Shown here one piece after another: positions 1 to 6,236 of a DNA stretch of 7,266 bases. This stretch comes from Cyclobacteriaceae bacterium (GTDB lineage: Bacteria; Bacteroidota; Bacteroidia; Cytophagales; Cyclobacteriaceae): positions 1-7,266 of the forward strand of contig JAUUZS010000210.1 of the NCBI GenBank assembly GCA_030589835.1, in the 5' to 3' direction. Each line of letters begins with the position of its first letter. Positions within the stretch are counted from its first letter, which is position 1. The position numbers and the translations under genes were made by a program. A model generated the notes under the pieces. The model searched no databases, was not told where the DNA came from, and saw only the letters and a program-made list of their open reading frames with translations.

Positions 1-2
1 AA

Positions 3-536
3 GCCCTAAAAGTGGTCGGTTTAATGAACGCTCAATTTGCGATTAAAGACCAAACCATTTATATTTTAGAAGTGAATCCGCGTGCTTCACGCACCGTTCC
101 CTTTGTATCCAAAGCCACCAACATGTCACTCGCGCGTATCGCTGCTCGTTGCATGGTCGGCAAAAGTTTAGCCTCACAAAACGCCTTAAAAGAAAAAATC
201 CCGCAATATTATTCAGTCAAAGAAGCGGTATTCCCGTTTGCCAAATTCCCTGAAGTTGACCCGCTCCTAGGGCCTGAAATGAAATCCACAGGTGAAGTTA
301 TGGGCGTAGGTAAATCCTTTGGCGAAGCCTTTTATAAAGCACAAATCGCGGTGGGAATGCATTTGCCAACTAAAGGCGCGGCTTTTGTCAGTGTACGCGA
401 TGCGGACAAAACGGCTATCGTCACGGTGGCAAGAGATTTGGTGGAATTAGGCTTTAATTTATTCGTCACCAGTGGCACATCGCGCTCTTTAGAAAGTGCG
501 GGCATTCCCTACCAACTGATAAACAAAGTTGCCGAA
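3..536 (+). CDS. carB: CarB, carbamoyl-phosphate synthase large subunit, internal fragment cut at both ends
   Basis: CarB makes carbamoyl phosphate from bicarbonate, ammonia (from glutamine via CarA) and ATP, for pyrimidine and arginine synthesis in the cytoplasm. The frame is open from the window edge. It reads [10 protein letters not shown], then [17 protein letters not shown] (end of the second ATP-grasp domain), then [18 protein letters not shown], then the start of the C-terminal MGS-like allosteric domain ([15 protein letters not shown]...INKV). The family normally continues for about 70-100 residues after NKV; here the frame instead runs into unrelated residues that are out-of-frame parB and stops at 611. 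No true start or end is present. The wording is proteobacterial, closest in feel to gammaproteobacteria, unlike the rest of the window. Six of its seven arginines use CGT or CGC. Identity is near certain; the exact end is uncertain by about ten bases. Confidence 0.93.
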
Positions 537-540
537 GCCT
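525..540. other. Chimeric join between carB and parB fragments
   Basis: CarB similarity lasts through the INKV-A-E codons at about 519-536. ParB similarity is clear from the [12 protein letters not shown] codons beginning at 538. The bases around 529-537 can be read as either gene, so the breakpoint cannot be placed exactly and may sit in a few bases of microhomology. The two genes are in different frames, both are truncated, and they come from apparently different phyla. No inverted repeats, target duplication, integrase or tRNA lie next to it. An assembly or amplification chimera is the likeliest cause; a genuine recombination event cannot be excluded from sequence alone. Confidence 0.8.
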
Positions 541-906
541 CCGGATGTGCAGGCAGCTATTCGGGATGGAAAAATTGGGATGGGACATGCCCGAGCACTG
601 GTAAATATTGAAAATATAGACCTTCAGCTTAATATTTATAAACGCATACTCAAGGATGATCTCTCAGTCAGGAAAGTTGAGGCACTGGTAAAAAAACTCA
701 AAAATCGTGAAATAGAATCCGATAAGAATGAGACCCACGGCAAACCAACATTGAGTTATGAATTAAAACAAGTGCAGGACAAGCTATCATCACATTTTGG
801 CAGCAGGGTTTTGATACACAACGAAAGTGGCAATAAGGGAAATATAAAAATACCATACCTTTCCCATGAAGACTTGAATAGGATTATTGAAATTCTGGAT
901 TTATAA
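538..906 (+). CDS. parB: ParB chromosome-partitioning protein, C-terminal fragment (5' end missing)
   Basis: ParB binds parS sites near the origin, spreads as a CTP-dependent clamp, and works with the ATPase ParA in chromosome segregation. The visible part begins in the helix-turn-helix/KorB-like region with [12 protein letters not shown] and GHARALVNI, a well-conserved ParB stretch. It continues through a helical linker ([20 protein letters not shown]) to the C-terminal dimerisation segment, which ends IIEILDL at the TAA. About 122 codons remain of a protein usually near 300 residues; the N-terminal CTP-binding domain (with its GERR-type motif) is absent because sequence before the join belongs to carB. 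The TTG at 529 could be read as a start but is a by-product of the join, not a plausible native start. The next gene begins five bases after the stop, as in the usual Bacteroidota parB-DUF5683-dapB-lepB order. Confidence 0.88.
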   Translation, partial: PPDVQAAIRDGKIGMGHARALVNIENIDLQLNIYKRILKDDLSVRKVEALVKKLKNREIESDKNETHGKPTLSYELKQVQDKLSSHFGSRVLIHNESGNKGNIKIPYLSHEDLNRIIEILDL

Positions 907-911
907 TTCCT

Positions 912-1523
912 ATGCCCGTGAAATACATTTGCGCTATTTCTATACTAGTTCTTATGATTTCTTCAGCTGTTCAAGGGCAAGATTTGGCCGATTCAACAGA
1001 ACTAGTTATTGGCCTACAAGATTCTCTAGCAGTGCAAGCTGATGAGGTCATAGAAATAGTTACGGATACTCTGGAAAATCGCCCAAATACTGCGGCTCTT
1101 TATAGCGCTGCTCTTCCGGGGCTTGGGCAGGCTTATAATAATAAATACTGGAAAATCCCCATAATTTATGGCAGTGCAGTTTTGATTGGGTATTTTGTTA
1201 ATTATAACCATCAATTATATAAACAATATAGAGATGGACTTTTTGCCATGATTGATGGTGATGACAGAACTGAGCCATTTGATCCACGGCTTAATGAGGA
1301 TGCTTATCGAAGAGCTGTGTCTTATTGGGAAAGAAACAGAAACTTAGTGATGCTGGGTGGATTTCTATTTTATGTAATGAACATTGTGGATGCAAATGTA
1401 GATGCACACCTCGAATTGTTTACAGTAGATGATGATATCAGCCTTATCCTGGAACCTAGTTTCAATCAGACCGCCATGCATACAAACTTAATCGGACTAT
1501 CATTAAAACTAAGATTTAACTAA
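912..1523 (+). CDS. DUF5683 domain membrane protein
   Basis: Product of 203 residues, function unknown. A signal-like N-terminus (about residues 1-22, ending VQGQ) is followed by an acidic, low-complexity stretch to about residue 57. The DUF5683-type core then begins: AALYSAALPGLGQAYNNKYW (61-80), a hydrophobic segment at about 82-98, a charged region, a second hydrophobic segment at about 144-159, and the motif NIVDANVDAHL (157-167). The tail (about 177-203) is short and beta-like (LIGLSLKLRFN). The NIVDAxVDAHL and PGLGQ signatures and the position between parB and dapB are what identify the family in Bacteroidota. It starts five bases after parB, and its TAA overlaps the dapB ATG by one base (TAATG), so translation is probably coupled. 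Location in the cell envelope is inferred. No enzymatic residues are recognisable. Confidence 0.82.
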   Translation: MPVKYICAISILVLMISSAVQGQDLADSTELVIGLQDSLAVQADEVIEIVTDTLENRPNTAALYSAALPGLGQAYNNKYWKIPIIYGSAVLIGYFVNYNHQLYKQYRDGLFAMIDGDDRTEPFDPRLNEDAYRRAVSYWERNRNLVMLGGFLFYVMNIVDANVDAHLELFTVDDDISLILEPSFNQTAMHTNLIGLSLKLRFN

Positions 1524-2239
1524 TGAGATTATTAATTTTAGGATACGGAAAAATGGGCAAGGCAATTGAAGAGATTGCTGAAGATCGAGGGCATAGCATT
1601 GTCCATAAAATAAATATTAACAATACGCAGGCATTAAAATTCATAGACAGCAGTGAAATTGATGTGGCTATTGAATTCAGCCAGCCAGATGCAGCTTTTG
1701 AAAACGTAAGTTATTGTCTTAATCATAATATCCCGGTAGTAAGTGGCACTACAGGGTGGCTGGGTAAAAAGGATGAAATCGATGAACTATGCATAAAAAA
1801 TAACGGCGCTTTTTTCTATGCTTCCAATTTCAGTCTTGGAGTAAATCTATTCTTTAAGCTCAATGAGATTTTGGCTCAAATGATGGAACAACAGCCAAGC
1901 TATAAAGCTGAACTTACAGAAATACATCATACTGAAAAACTGGATTCCCCAAGTGGAACAGCTATTACTCTTGCTGAAGGACTCATAAAAAATATTTCTT
2001 CAAAAACTGAATGGCTAAATGAACCATCTGAAGATGAAAACGTAATCTCTATAATATCTAAAAGAGAGCCTAATGTGCCAGGCACACACATTACGAAGTA
2101 TTTTTCTGATGTAGATGAGATCGAAATAAAACATACTGCAAATAGCAGAACAGGTTTTGCCTTGGGTGCAGTGCTGGTAGCTGAGTGGATATTGGATAAA
2201 AAAGGCGTTTTATCCATGAAGGATTTTATGAAATTCTAA
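1523..2239 (+). CDS. dapB: 4-hydroxy-tetrahydrodipicolinate reductase DapB
   Basis: DapB reduces 4-hydroxy-tetrahydrodipicolinate to tetrahydrodipicolinate with NAD(P)H, in the diaminopimelate/lysine pathway that also feeds peptidoglycan. At 238 residues it has the short form usual in Bacteroidota (about 270 in E. coli). Seen in order: the nucleotide-binding loop GYGKMG (7-12), SGTTGW (74-79), SNFSLGVNLF (101-110), the catalytic and substrate signature EIHHTEKLDSPSGTA (133-147, with His135, His136 and Lys139), VPGTH (185-189), and HTANSRTGFALGA (204-216). All key residues appear intact. The ATG is fixed by its one-base overlap with the upstream stop. All four arginine codons are AGA or CGA, in contrast to the carB fragment. 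It is the last gene of the tightly packed parB-DUF5683-dapB run. Confidence 0.97.
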   Translation: MRLLILGYGKMGKAIEEIAEDRGHSIVHKININNTQALKFIDSSEIDVAIEFSQPDAAFENVSYCLNHNIPVVSGTTGWLGKKDEIDELCIKNNGAFFYASNFSLGVNLFFKLNEILAQMMEQQPSYKAELTEIHHTEKLDSPSGTAITLAEGLIKNISSKTEWLNEPSEDENVISIISKREPNVPGTHITKYFSDVDEIEIKHTANSRTGFALGAVLVAEWILDKKGVLSMKDFMKF

Positions 2240-2268
2240 AAAAATTATAATCCTTTAAGTTAATCAAC

Positions 2269-2276
2269 TAAATTTG
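2269..2276 (+). promoter_or_regulatory. Putative Bacteroidota -7 promoter element for lepB
   Basis: TAAATTTG matches the Bacteroidota primary-sigma consensus TAnnTTTG. It lies 25 bases before the lepB ATG in the only sizeable gap of the first gene cluster. A matching -33 TTTG at the usual 19-21 base spacing is not evident, so the call rests on the -7 element, its position and its recurrence before ribBA. Confidence 0.5.
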
Positions 2277-2292
2277 TGCGTTTTTAAATCGT

Positions 2293-2296
2293 AGGA
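2293..2296 (+). promoter_or_regulatory. Shine-Dalgarno-like AGGA before lepB
   Basis: AGGA ends five bases before the ATG at 2302, a normal spacing. It supports that start and is one of the few clear purine-rich ribosome-binding signals in the window. Confidence 0.5.
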
Positions 2297-2301
2297 CAAA
2301 T

Positions 2302-3402
2302 ATGAAATTAGATTTTTTTAAGAAAAAGGCAGAGGATAAAGGAGAAGAGAAGCAGAAATCTGTTGCCCGGGAATGGGCAGATGCAATTTTATTTGCAGTG
2401 ATTGCTGCCACCATAATCAGATGGTTATTTTTAGAGGCATTTACCATACCAACTCCTTCAATGGAAAAATCTCTTTTAGTAGGGGATTTTTTATTTGTAA
2501 GCAAAATTCATTACGGACCAAGGACTCCAAAGACACCAATTCAAATGCCATTGACGCATCAAAAGATCTGGTGGACAAATCTTCCGTCATATGTGGATTG
2601 GGTTCAGCTTCCACAATACCGCTTACCTGGTTTTACTTCTATAAAGCAAAATGATGTAGTAGTTTTTAATTATCCCCCTGAACTGGAGTATCCCGTTGAT
2701 CTAAAAACAAATTATATCAAACGCTGTGTAGGTCTTCCCGGAGATTCACTAAAGGTAGTGGATATGCAGGTTTATATTAACAATGAAGCTCTTGAGAATC
2801 CTGTGAAAATGGAATTCCGTCATAACATCGTAACTAACCAGGACATCAAAGAACGGGTATTTAAAAATTATGACATTACAGATTATGAGCGTACGAACTA
2901 TGGGTATATTGCTCACACCACACCTGAAACAGCAAAAGAATTTGAGAAATTGCCGTTTGTTGAAAGAGTGGAAGTTTTAAAAATGAGTTCTGATCAAATA
3001 AATCCCAGAGTATATCCAAAAAACTCACAGCTATTTGCCTGGAACGAGGATTTTTATGGTGCCATTTGGATTCCTGCTAAGGGAGTAACCATTGATCTCA
3101 ATGAAAATACCATTGCCTTATACAGGAATGTTATTGAGAATTATGAGCATAATGATGAATTTCGGGTTGAAAATGGAGCGGTGTATGTAGATGGAGAAGA
3201 AATTACTCAATATACATTTAAACAAGATTACTACTTCATGATGGGTGACAACAGGCATAACTCTGAAGATTCCAGGTTCTGGGGATTTGTCCCTGAAGAT
3301 CATGTCGTCGGCAAAGCCTTCTTTATCTGGTTATCACTTGATAAATATGAATCATTTATACATAAAATTCGCTGGAACAGATTTTTTAATTTGATTCGTT
3401 AG
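2302..3402 (+). CDS. lepB: Signal peptidase I (LepB)
   Basis: LepB is the membrane serine protease that cleaves signal peptides from exported proteins, using a Ser-Lys dyad. A charged cytoplasmic N-terminus is followed by one hydrophobic anchor (about 27-47). The nucleophile motif [15 protein letters not shown] follows, with Ser53 as catalytic serine. Lys140 in [14 protein letters not shown] is the general base, and [14 protein letters not shown] (315-328) is the C-terminal family signature. Length is 366 residues, longer than E. coli LepB (324). The extra length lies mainly between Lys140 and the GDNR motif (about 155-310), an expanded region seen in Bacteroidota signal peptidases. A second membrane span is not obvious. 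The start is supported by the AGGA five bases upstream. Many neighbouring products here carry signal peptides, but that is not evidence of specific partnership. Confidence 0.96.
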   Translation: MKLDFFKKKAEDKGEEKQKSVAREWADAILFAVIAATIIRWLFLEAFTIPTPSMEKSLLVGDFLFVSKIHYGPRTPKTPIQMPLTHQKIWWTNLPSYVDWVQLPQYRLPGFTSIKQNDVVVFNYPPELEYPVDLKTNYIKRCVGLPGDSLKVVDMQVYINNEALENPVKMEFRHNIVTNQDIKERVFKNYDITDYERTNYGYIAHTTPETAKEFEKLPFVERVEVLKMSSDQINPRVYPKNSQLFAWNEDFYGAIWIPAKGVTIDLNENTIALYRNVIENYEHNDEFRVENGAVYVDGEEITQYTFKQDYYFMMGDNRHNSEDSRFWGFVPEDHVVGKAFFIWLSLDKYESFIHKIRWNRFFNLIR

Positions 3403-3414
3403 ACGCTAAAAGAG

Positions 3415-3430
3415 AACTCAATACCGAGTT
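3415..3430 (+). repeat. Short inverted repeat just after lepB
   Basis: AACTC and GAGTT form a 5-base-pair stem with a 6-base loop (AATACC), 12 bases after the lepB stop. No T-run follows, so it is a poor intrinsic terminator by itself. It could be chance. Confidence 0.3.
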
Positions 3431-3431
3431 A

Positions 3432-3439
3432 ATACGTAT
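3432..3439. repeat. Palindrome ATACGTAT in lepB-ribBA gap
   Basis: A perfect 8-base palindrome that contains the same ATACG/CGTAT half-sites as the larger inverted repeat about 53 bases downstream (centre to centre). Possibly part of a protein-binding region or a folded leader; a chance match is possible in AT-rich sequence. Confidence 0.35.
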
Positions 3440-3479
3440 AGAATCTGTGTTTATTACTATTTTGTTATTTCTTAACATC

Positions 3480-3513
3480 ATACGAACAGGATTCGTATAA
3501 TTTCTTTTTATTT
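3480..3513 (+). terminator. Inverted repeat followed by T-rich run (weak terminator or operator)
   Basis: ATACGAA (3480-3486) and TTCGTAT (3492-3498) form a perfect 7-base-pair stem with loop CAGGA. A T-rich stretch follows (3499-3513). The shape fits an intrinsic terminator for lepB, but only two of the seven pairs are G-C, so the stem is weak. The same palindrome could instead be a regulator-binding site upstream of the putative ribBA promoter. The repeat itself is certain; its role is not. Confidence 0.45.
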
Positions 3514-3538
3514 CATTCTCAAATGAATTTAAAAGCAT

Positions 3539-3546
3539 TAAATTTG
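3539..3546 (+). promoter_or_regulatory. Putative Bacteroidota -7 promoter element for ribBA
   Basis: TAAATTTG, the same octamer as before lepB, ends 34 bases before the ribBA ATG and fits TAnnTTTG. No convincing -33 TTTG is seen at 19-21 bases upstream. It would drive ribBA and probably the two genes after it, which follow at gaps of 15 and 16 bases. Confidence 0.5.
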
Positions 3547-3580
3547 ATTGTAGAATGACGCATATAAAACCGAATTTTCA

Positions 3581-4801
3581 ATGGGAAAAGTGAGCATATT
3601 GGATCCAATCAAAGATGCAATTGAAGATATCCGAAAAGGAAAGGTCATAATTGTTGTGGACGATGAAGACAGGGAAAATGAAGGGGATTTTATTTGTGCC
3701 GCAGAATCAATCACACCTGAAATCATAAACTTTATGGCCACCAACGGAAAAGGGCTGATCTGTGCTTCATTGATTGAAGATCGCTGTGAGGAACTTGACC
3801 TTGACTTGATGGTGGGAAAAAACACTGCTACTTTTGAAACACCTTTTACCATTTCTGTAGATCTGAAAGGTCACGGATGTACAACAGGCATCTCTGCTGA
3901 AGACCGTTCAAAAACCATAAAAGCATTAGTAAATCCTGAAACAAAGGCTAAGGATTTAGGAAAACCCGGCCACGTGTTCCCATTAAAAGCAAAGCCTGGA
4001 GGTGTATTAAGGAGAGCAGGACATACAGAAGCTGCTATTGACCTGGCAAGGTTAGCAGGGTTTTATCCCGGAGGTGTACTTGTAGAAATCATGAATGAAG
4101 ACGGTTCGATGGCAAGAGTACCTGATCTTCGAAAGGTAGCTGACAAATACGATATGAAGCTGGTTTCTATCAAAGACCTTATCGCTTATCGAATTGAGAA
4201 AGAATCACTCATCGAGAAGGTGACTGATGTGAATATGCCTACCGAATTTGGTAGTTTCAAACTTGCCGCCTACAAGCATACCAGTACAGGAGATGTTCAT
4301 ATGGCTCTGATAAAAGGAATCTGGGAGCCAAATGAGCCAATACTTGTGCGTGTACACTCTTCTTGTGCTACAGGCGATATATTTGGTTCCTACCGCTGTG
4401 ATTGTGGCCCGCAGCTTCATGCTGCTATGGACAAAGTAGATAAGGCAGGAAAGGGAGTTGTGCTCTATATGAATCAGGAGGGAAGAGGAATTGGTCTATT
4501 AAACAAACTCAGAGCCTACAAACTTCAGGAAGAGGGATATGATACTGTAGAAGCAAATCATAGGCTTGGATTTAAAATGGATAATCGTGATTACGGTATT
4601 GGAGCTCAAATTCTAAGGGATATCGGTGTCAAAAAAATTAAATTGATCACGAACAATCCTAAAAAACGGACAGGATTAATTGGCTATGGATTGGAAATAG
4701 TTGAAAGTGTTCCGATAGAAATCACACCAAATGAACATAATATTCGTTACCTAACTACGAAACGAGATAAAATGGGTCATGATATCTTAAAACATCATTG
4801 A
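3581..4801 (+). CDS. ribBA: Bifunctional RibBA: 3,4-dihydroxy-2-butanone-4-phosphate synthase / GTP cyclohydrolase II
   Basis: This fusion makes both riboflavin precursors: RibB turns ribulose 5-phosphate into dihydroxybutanone phosphate plus formate, and RibA opens GTP to the diaminopyrimidine. The RibB half (about 1-205) shows [13 protein letters not shown] (25-37), [13 protein letters not shown] (98-110), GHVFPL (130-135) and [17 protein letters not shown] (144-160). The RibA half (about 210-406) shows [15 protein letters not shown] (256-270) and RCDCG, giving the three zinc cysteines Cys262, Cys273 and Cys275. It also has NQEGRGIGL (298-306), [11 protein letters not shown] (321-331), [11 protein letters not shown] (335-345) and TNNPKK (357-362). 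At 406 residues it has the normal fusion length and both active sites look intact. No clear Shine-Dalgarno precedes the ATG, and no FMN riboswitch is recognised in the 178-base leader region. Confidence 0.97.
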   Translation: MGKVSILDPIKDAIEDIRKGKVIIVVDDEDRENEGDFICAAESITPEIINFMATNGKGLICASLIEDRCEELDLDLMVGKNTATFETPFTISVDLKGHGCTTGISAEDRSKTIKALVNPETKAKDLGKPGHVFPLKAKPGGVLRRAGHTEAAIDLARLAGFYPGGVLVEIMNEDGSMARVPDLRKVADKYDMKLVSIKDLIAYRIEKESLIEKVTDVNMPTEFGSFKLAAYKHTSTGDVHMALIKGIWEPNEPILVRVHSSCATGDIFGSYRCDCGPQLHAAMDKVDKAGKGVVLYMNQEGRGIGLLNKLRAYKLQEEGYDTVEANHRLGFKMDNRDYGIGAQILRDIGVKKIKLITNNPKKRTGLIGYGLEIVESVPIEITPNEHNIRYLTTKRDKMGHDILKHH

Positions 4802-4816
4802 CAGAAATCATAGGTT

Positions 4817-5449
4817 ATGCGAAAAAGTTTGCTATTCTTTTTTTTAATTCATTTAAGTGTAATTGGTTTTACACAGGATTTCCCATCAGAATTATGGCAT
4901 AATGGAAAGCTTGTGCTGTTATCTGAAGACACCATCATTGGCAAAATCAAATACGATTTAAAAAATGATCTTGTACAGATAAATGTTCGAAACGTACTTC
5001 AAACGTATAGCTCAAGAAAAATACTGTATTTTGAAATATTTGATGAGACAATAGAAAGTTACCGACATTTTTATGCTCTACCTTATAATGTGCAGCAAAA
5101 TTACAAGGTCCCATTGCTGTTTGAAGTTTTATATGAAGGTGAACTTTCATTGTTGTGCAGGGAAGAGATCGTTACTGAATCAGTACCTCAGTACAATTCT
5201 TACCCTTATTCAACGTATAGAAATAGCCCTTACAACTCATCAAGGACAAAATTAAGCTACAAGTATTACTTTTTTGATCGGCAAGGAGGGATTCAAAATT
5301 ATAATTTGAAAAAGAGTGAGCTTTATTCCTTCTTTAAGAAACATCAGCAACAAGTAAAGCAGTACATAAAAAAGAATAACCTGAAACATGATAGAATGCG
5401 CGACCTTGTTCGTGTAACTGCCTACTACAATGCCCTTCTTGACAGCTAA
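4817..5449 (+). CDS. Secreted protein of unknown function
   Basis: I do not recognise a named family. The 210-residue product has a clear signal peptide: MRK, a hydrophobic core, then GFTQ with likely cleavage near residue 20, so export to the periplasm or envelope is expected. The mature part starts WHNGKLVLLSEDTIIGKIKYDL, a pattern resembling Bacteroidota proteins that open with a small beta-rich domain. It continues with YSSRKILYFEIFDE (64-77) and LPYNVQQNYKVPLLFEVLYEGELSLL (88-113) and a Tyr/Ser/Asn/Pro-rich low-complexity stretch (about 125-142). It ends with a basic, helical C-terminus (about 164-210) ending in YYNALLDS. No catalytic motif is visible. It begins 15 bases after ribBA with a weak AGG upstream, and surE follows 16 bases after its stop, so co-transcription with these housekeeping genes is likely. 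Confidence 0.8.
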   Translation: MRKSLLFFFLIHLSVIGFTQDFPSELWHNGKLVLLSEDTIIGKIKYDLKNDLVQINVRNVLQTYSSRKILYFEIFDETIESYRHFYALPYNVQQNYKVPLLFEVLYEGELSLLCREEIVTESVPQYNSYPYSTYRNSPYNSSRTKLSYKYYFFDRQGGIQNYNLKKSELYSFFKKHQQQVKQYIKKNNLKHDRMRDLVRVTAYYNALLDS

Positions 5450-5465
5450 TTTATATTTTTAAAAT

Positions 5466-6236
5466 ATGTCAAAACCACTTATACTTATCTCCAACGATGA
5501 TGGAATAAATGCTGCTGGACTAAGGATTCTTGTTGAGTTAATGCAGGAATTAGGCGAAGTCATCGTCGTTGCCCCCGATAGCCCACAATCTGGCATGGGA
5601 CATGCGATCACTATCGGAAATACGCTTAGGCTGAGTGAATCACATGTATTCGAAGGAGTGCAAGCCTATCAATGTTCTGGCACACCAGCTGACTGCGTGA
5701 AGATTGCAAAAGGATTCGCTTTGAAAAATCGAAAGCCAGACTTGGTGGTCAGTGGCATCAACCATGGGAGTAATACGTCGATAAGTGTAATTTATAGTGG
5801 CACAATGTCAGCCGCTCTTGAGGGAGCCATCGAAGATATCCCGTCCATTGGATTCTCTTTATGTGATTATTCTTTGGAAGCTGACTTTTCGCATGTACAA
5901 GAGCACGTTTTAAAAATTGCCAGCCAGGTATTGAAAACCGGATTACCTAAAGGAGTGGCTTTAAACGTGAACTTCCCTACAAAACAAAAAGATCCTATTC
6001 AAGGTATAAAAATATGCCGCCAAACCAGGGCGAAATGGCAGGAAGAATTTGATCGAAGAATTGACCCAACCGGGAGACAATATTTCTGGCTTACAGGCAG
6101 TTTCGTTAATCAGGATAAGGGAGAGGATATCGATGAATGGGCCATTGCCAACAATTACATTTCTGTAGTTCCGGTTTCATTTGATTTAACTGCTTATCAC
6201 GCTATAGGTACGCTAAATAATGAGTGGGATATTTAG
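5466..6236 (+). CDS. surE: 5'/3'-nucleotidase SurE
   Basis: SurE is a metal-dependent phosphatase acting on nucleoside monophosphates (and, in some members, short polyphosphate), tied to stationary-phase survival. The N-terminal Rossmann-like part holds the metal site: ISNDDGINAAGL (8-19, with Asp11 and Asp12), VVAPDSPQSGMGHAIT (34-49, with Ser42) and SGTPADCVKIA (71-81). It also has PDLVVSGINHGSNTS (91-105, with Asn99) followed by VIYSGTMSAALEG. The variation after GSN (TSIS rather than the GxD of proteobacterial SurE) is as I recall it from Bacteroidota members. Length of 256 residues is normal. The start has no Shine-Dalgarno and follows an A/T-only spacer, typical of this phylum. Its TAG overlaps the stop codon of the opposing gene. 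Confidence 0.96.
   Translation: MSKPLILISNDDGINAAGLRILVELMQELGEVIVVAPDSPQSGMGHAITIGNTLRLSESHVFEGVQAYQCSGTPADCVKIAKGFALKNRKPDLVVSGINHGSNTSISVIYSGTMSAALEGAIEDIPSIGFSLCDYSLEADFSHVQEHVLKIASQVLKTGLPKGVALNVNFPTKQKDPIQGIKICRQTRAKWQEEFDRRIDPTGRQYFWLTGSFVNQDKGEDIDEWAIANNYISVVPVSFDLTAYHAIGTLNNEWDI

Noticed and set aside
529..531. TTG as a start codon for a short stand-alone ParB-like protein.
   Set aside because: It lies in the join, no ribosome-binding site precedes it, and the frame begins in the middle of a conserved ParB domain; the native start is lost.
537..611. Continuation of the carB reading frame to a stop at 611, suggesting a natural CarB C-terminus or a fusion protein.
   Set aside because: The residues after the join (Gly/Trp/Ser/Cys-rich) match nothing in CarB and are simply parB read in the wrong frame.
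1927..2217. Antisense open frame opposite dapB, and similar antisense frames opposite lepB, ribBA and the secreted protein gene.
   Set aside because: They lie wholly inside strongly supported genes, show no family motif, and have no promoter or ribosome-binding signal; they are shadows of coding sequence.
2373..2654. Overlapping plus-strand frame inside lepB.
   Set aside because: The lepB frame holds the catalytic serine region across this stretch; the alternative translation is Cys/Ser/Lys-rich with no recognisable feature.
3403..3580. FMN (RFN) riboswitch upstream of ribBA.
   Set aside because: The 178-base gap lacks the conserved G-rich RFN blocks (such as GGGTGAAATTCCC-type and ACCGGC-type segments) and is AT-rich throughout.
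5198..5245. Possible frameshift or tandem repeat in the Tyr/Asn/Ser/Pro-rich part of the secreted protein.
   Set aside because: The frame stays open and both flanks read as coherent protein; the codons are not an exact repeat, so it is low-complexity sequence only.
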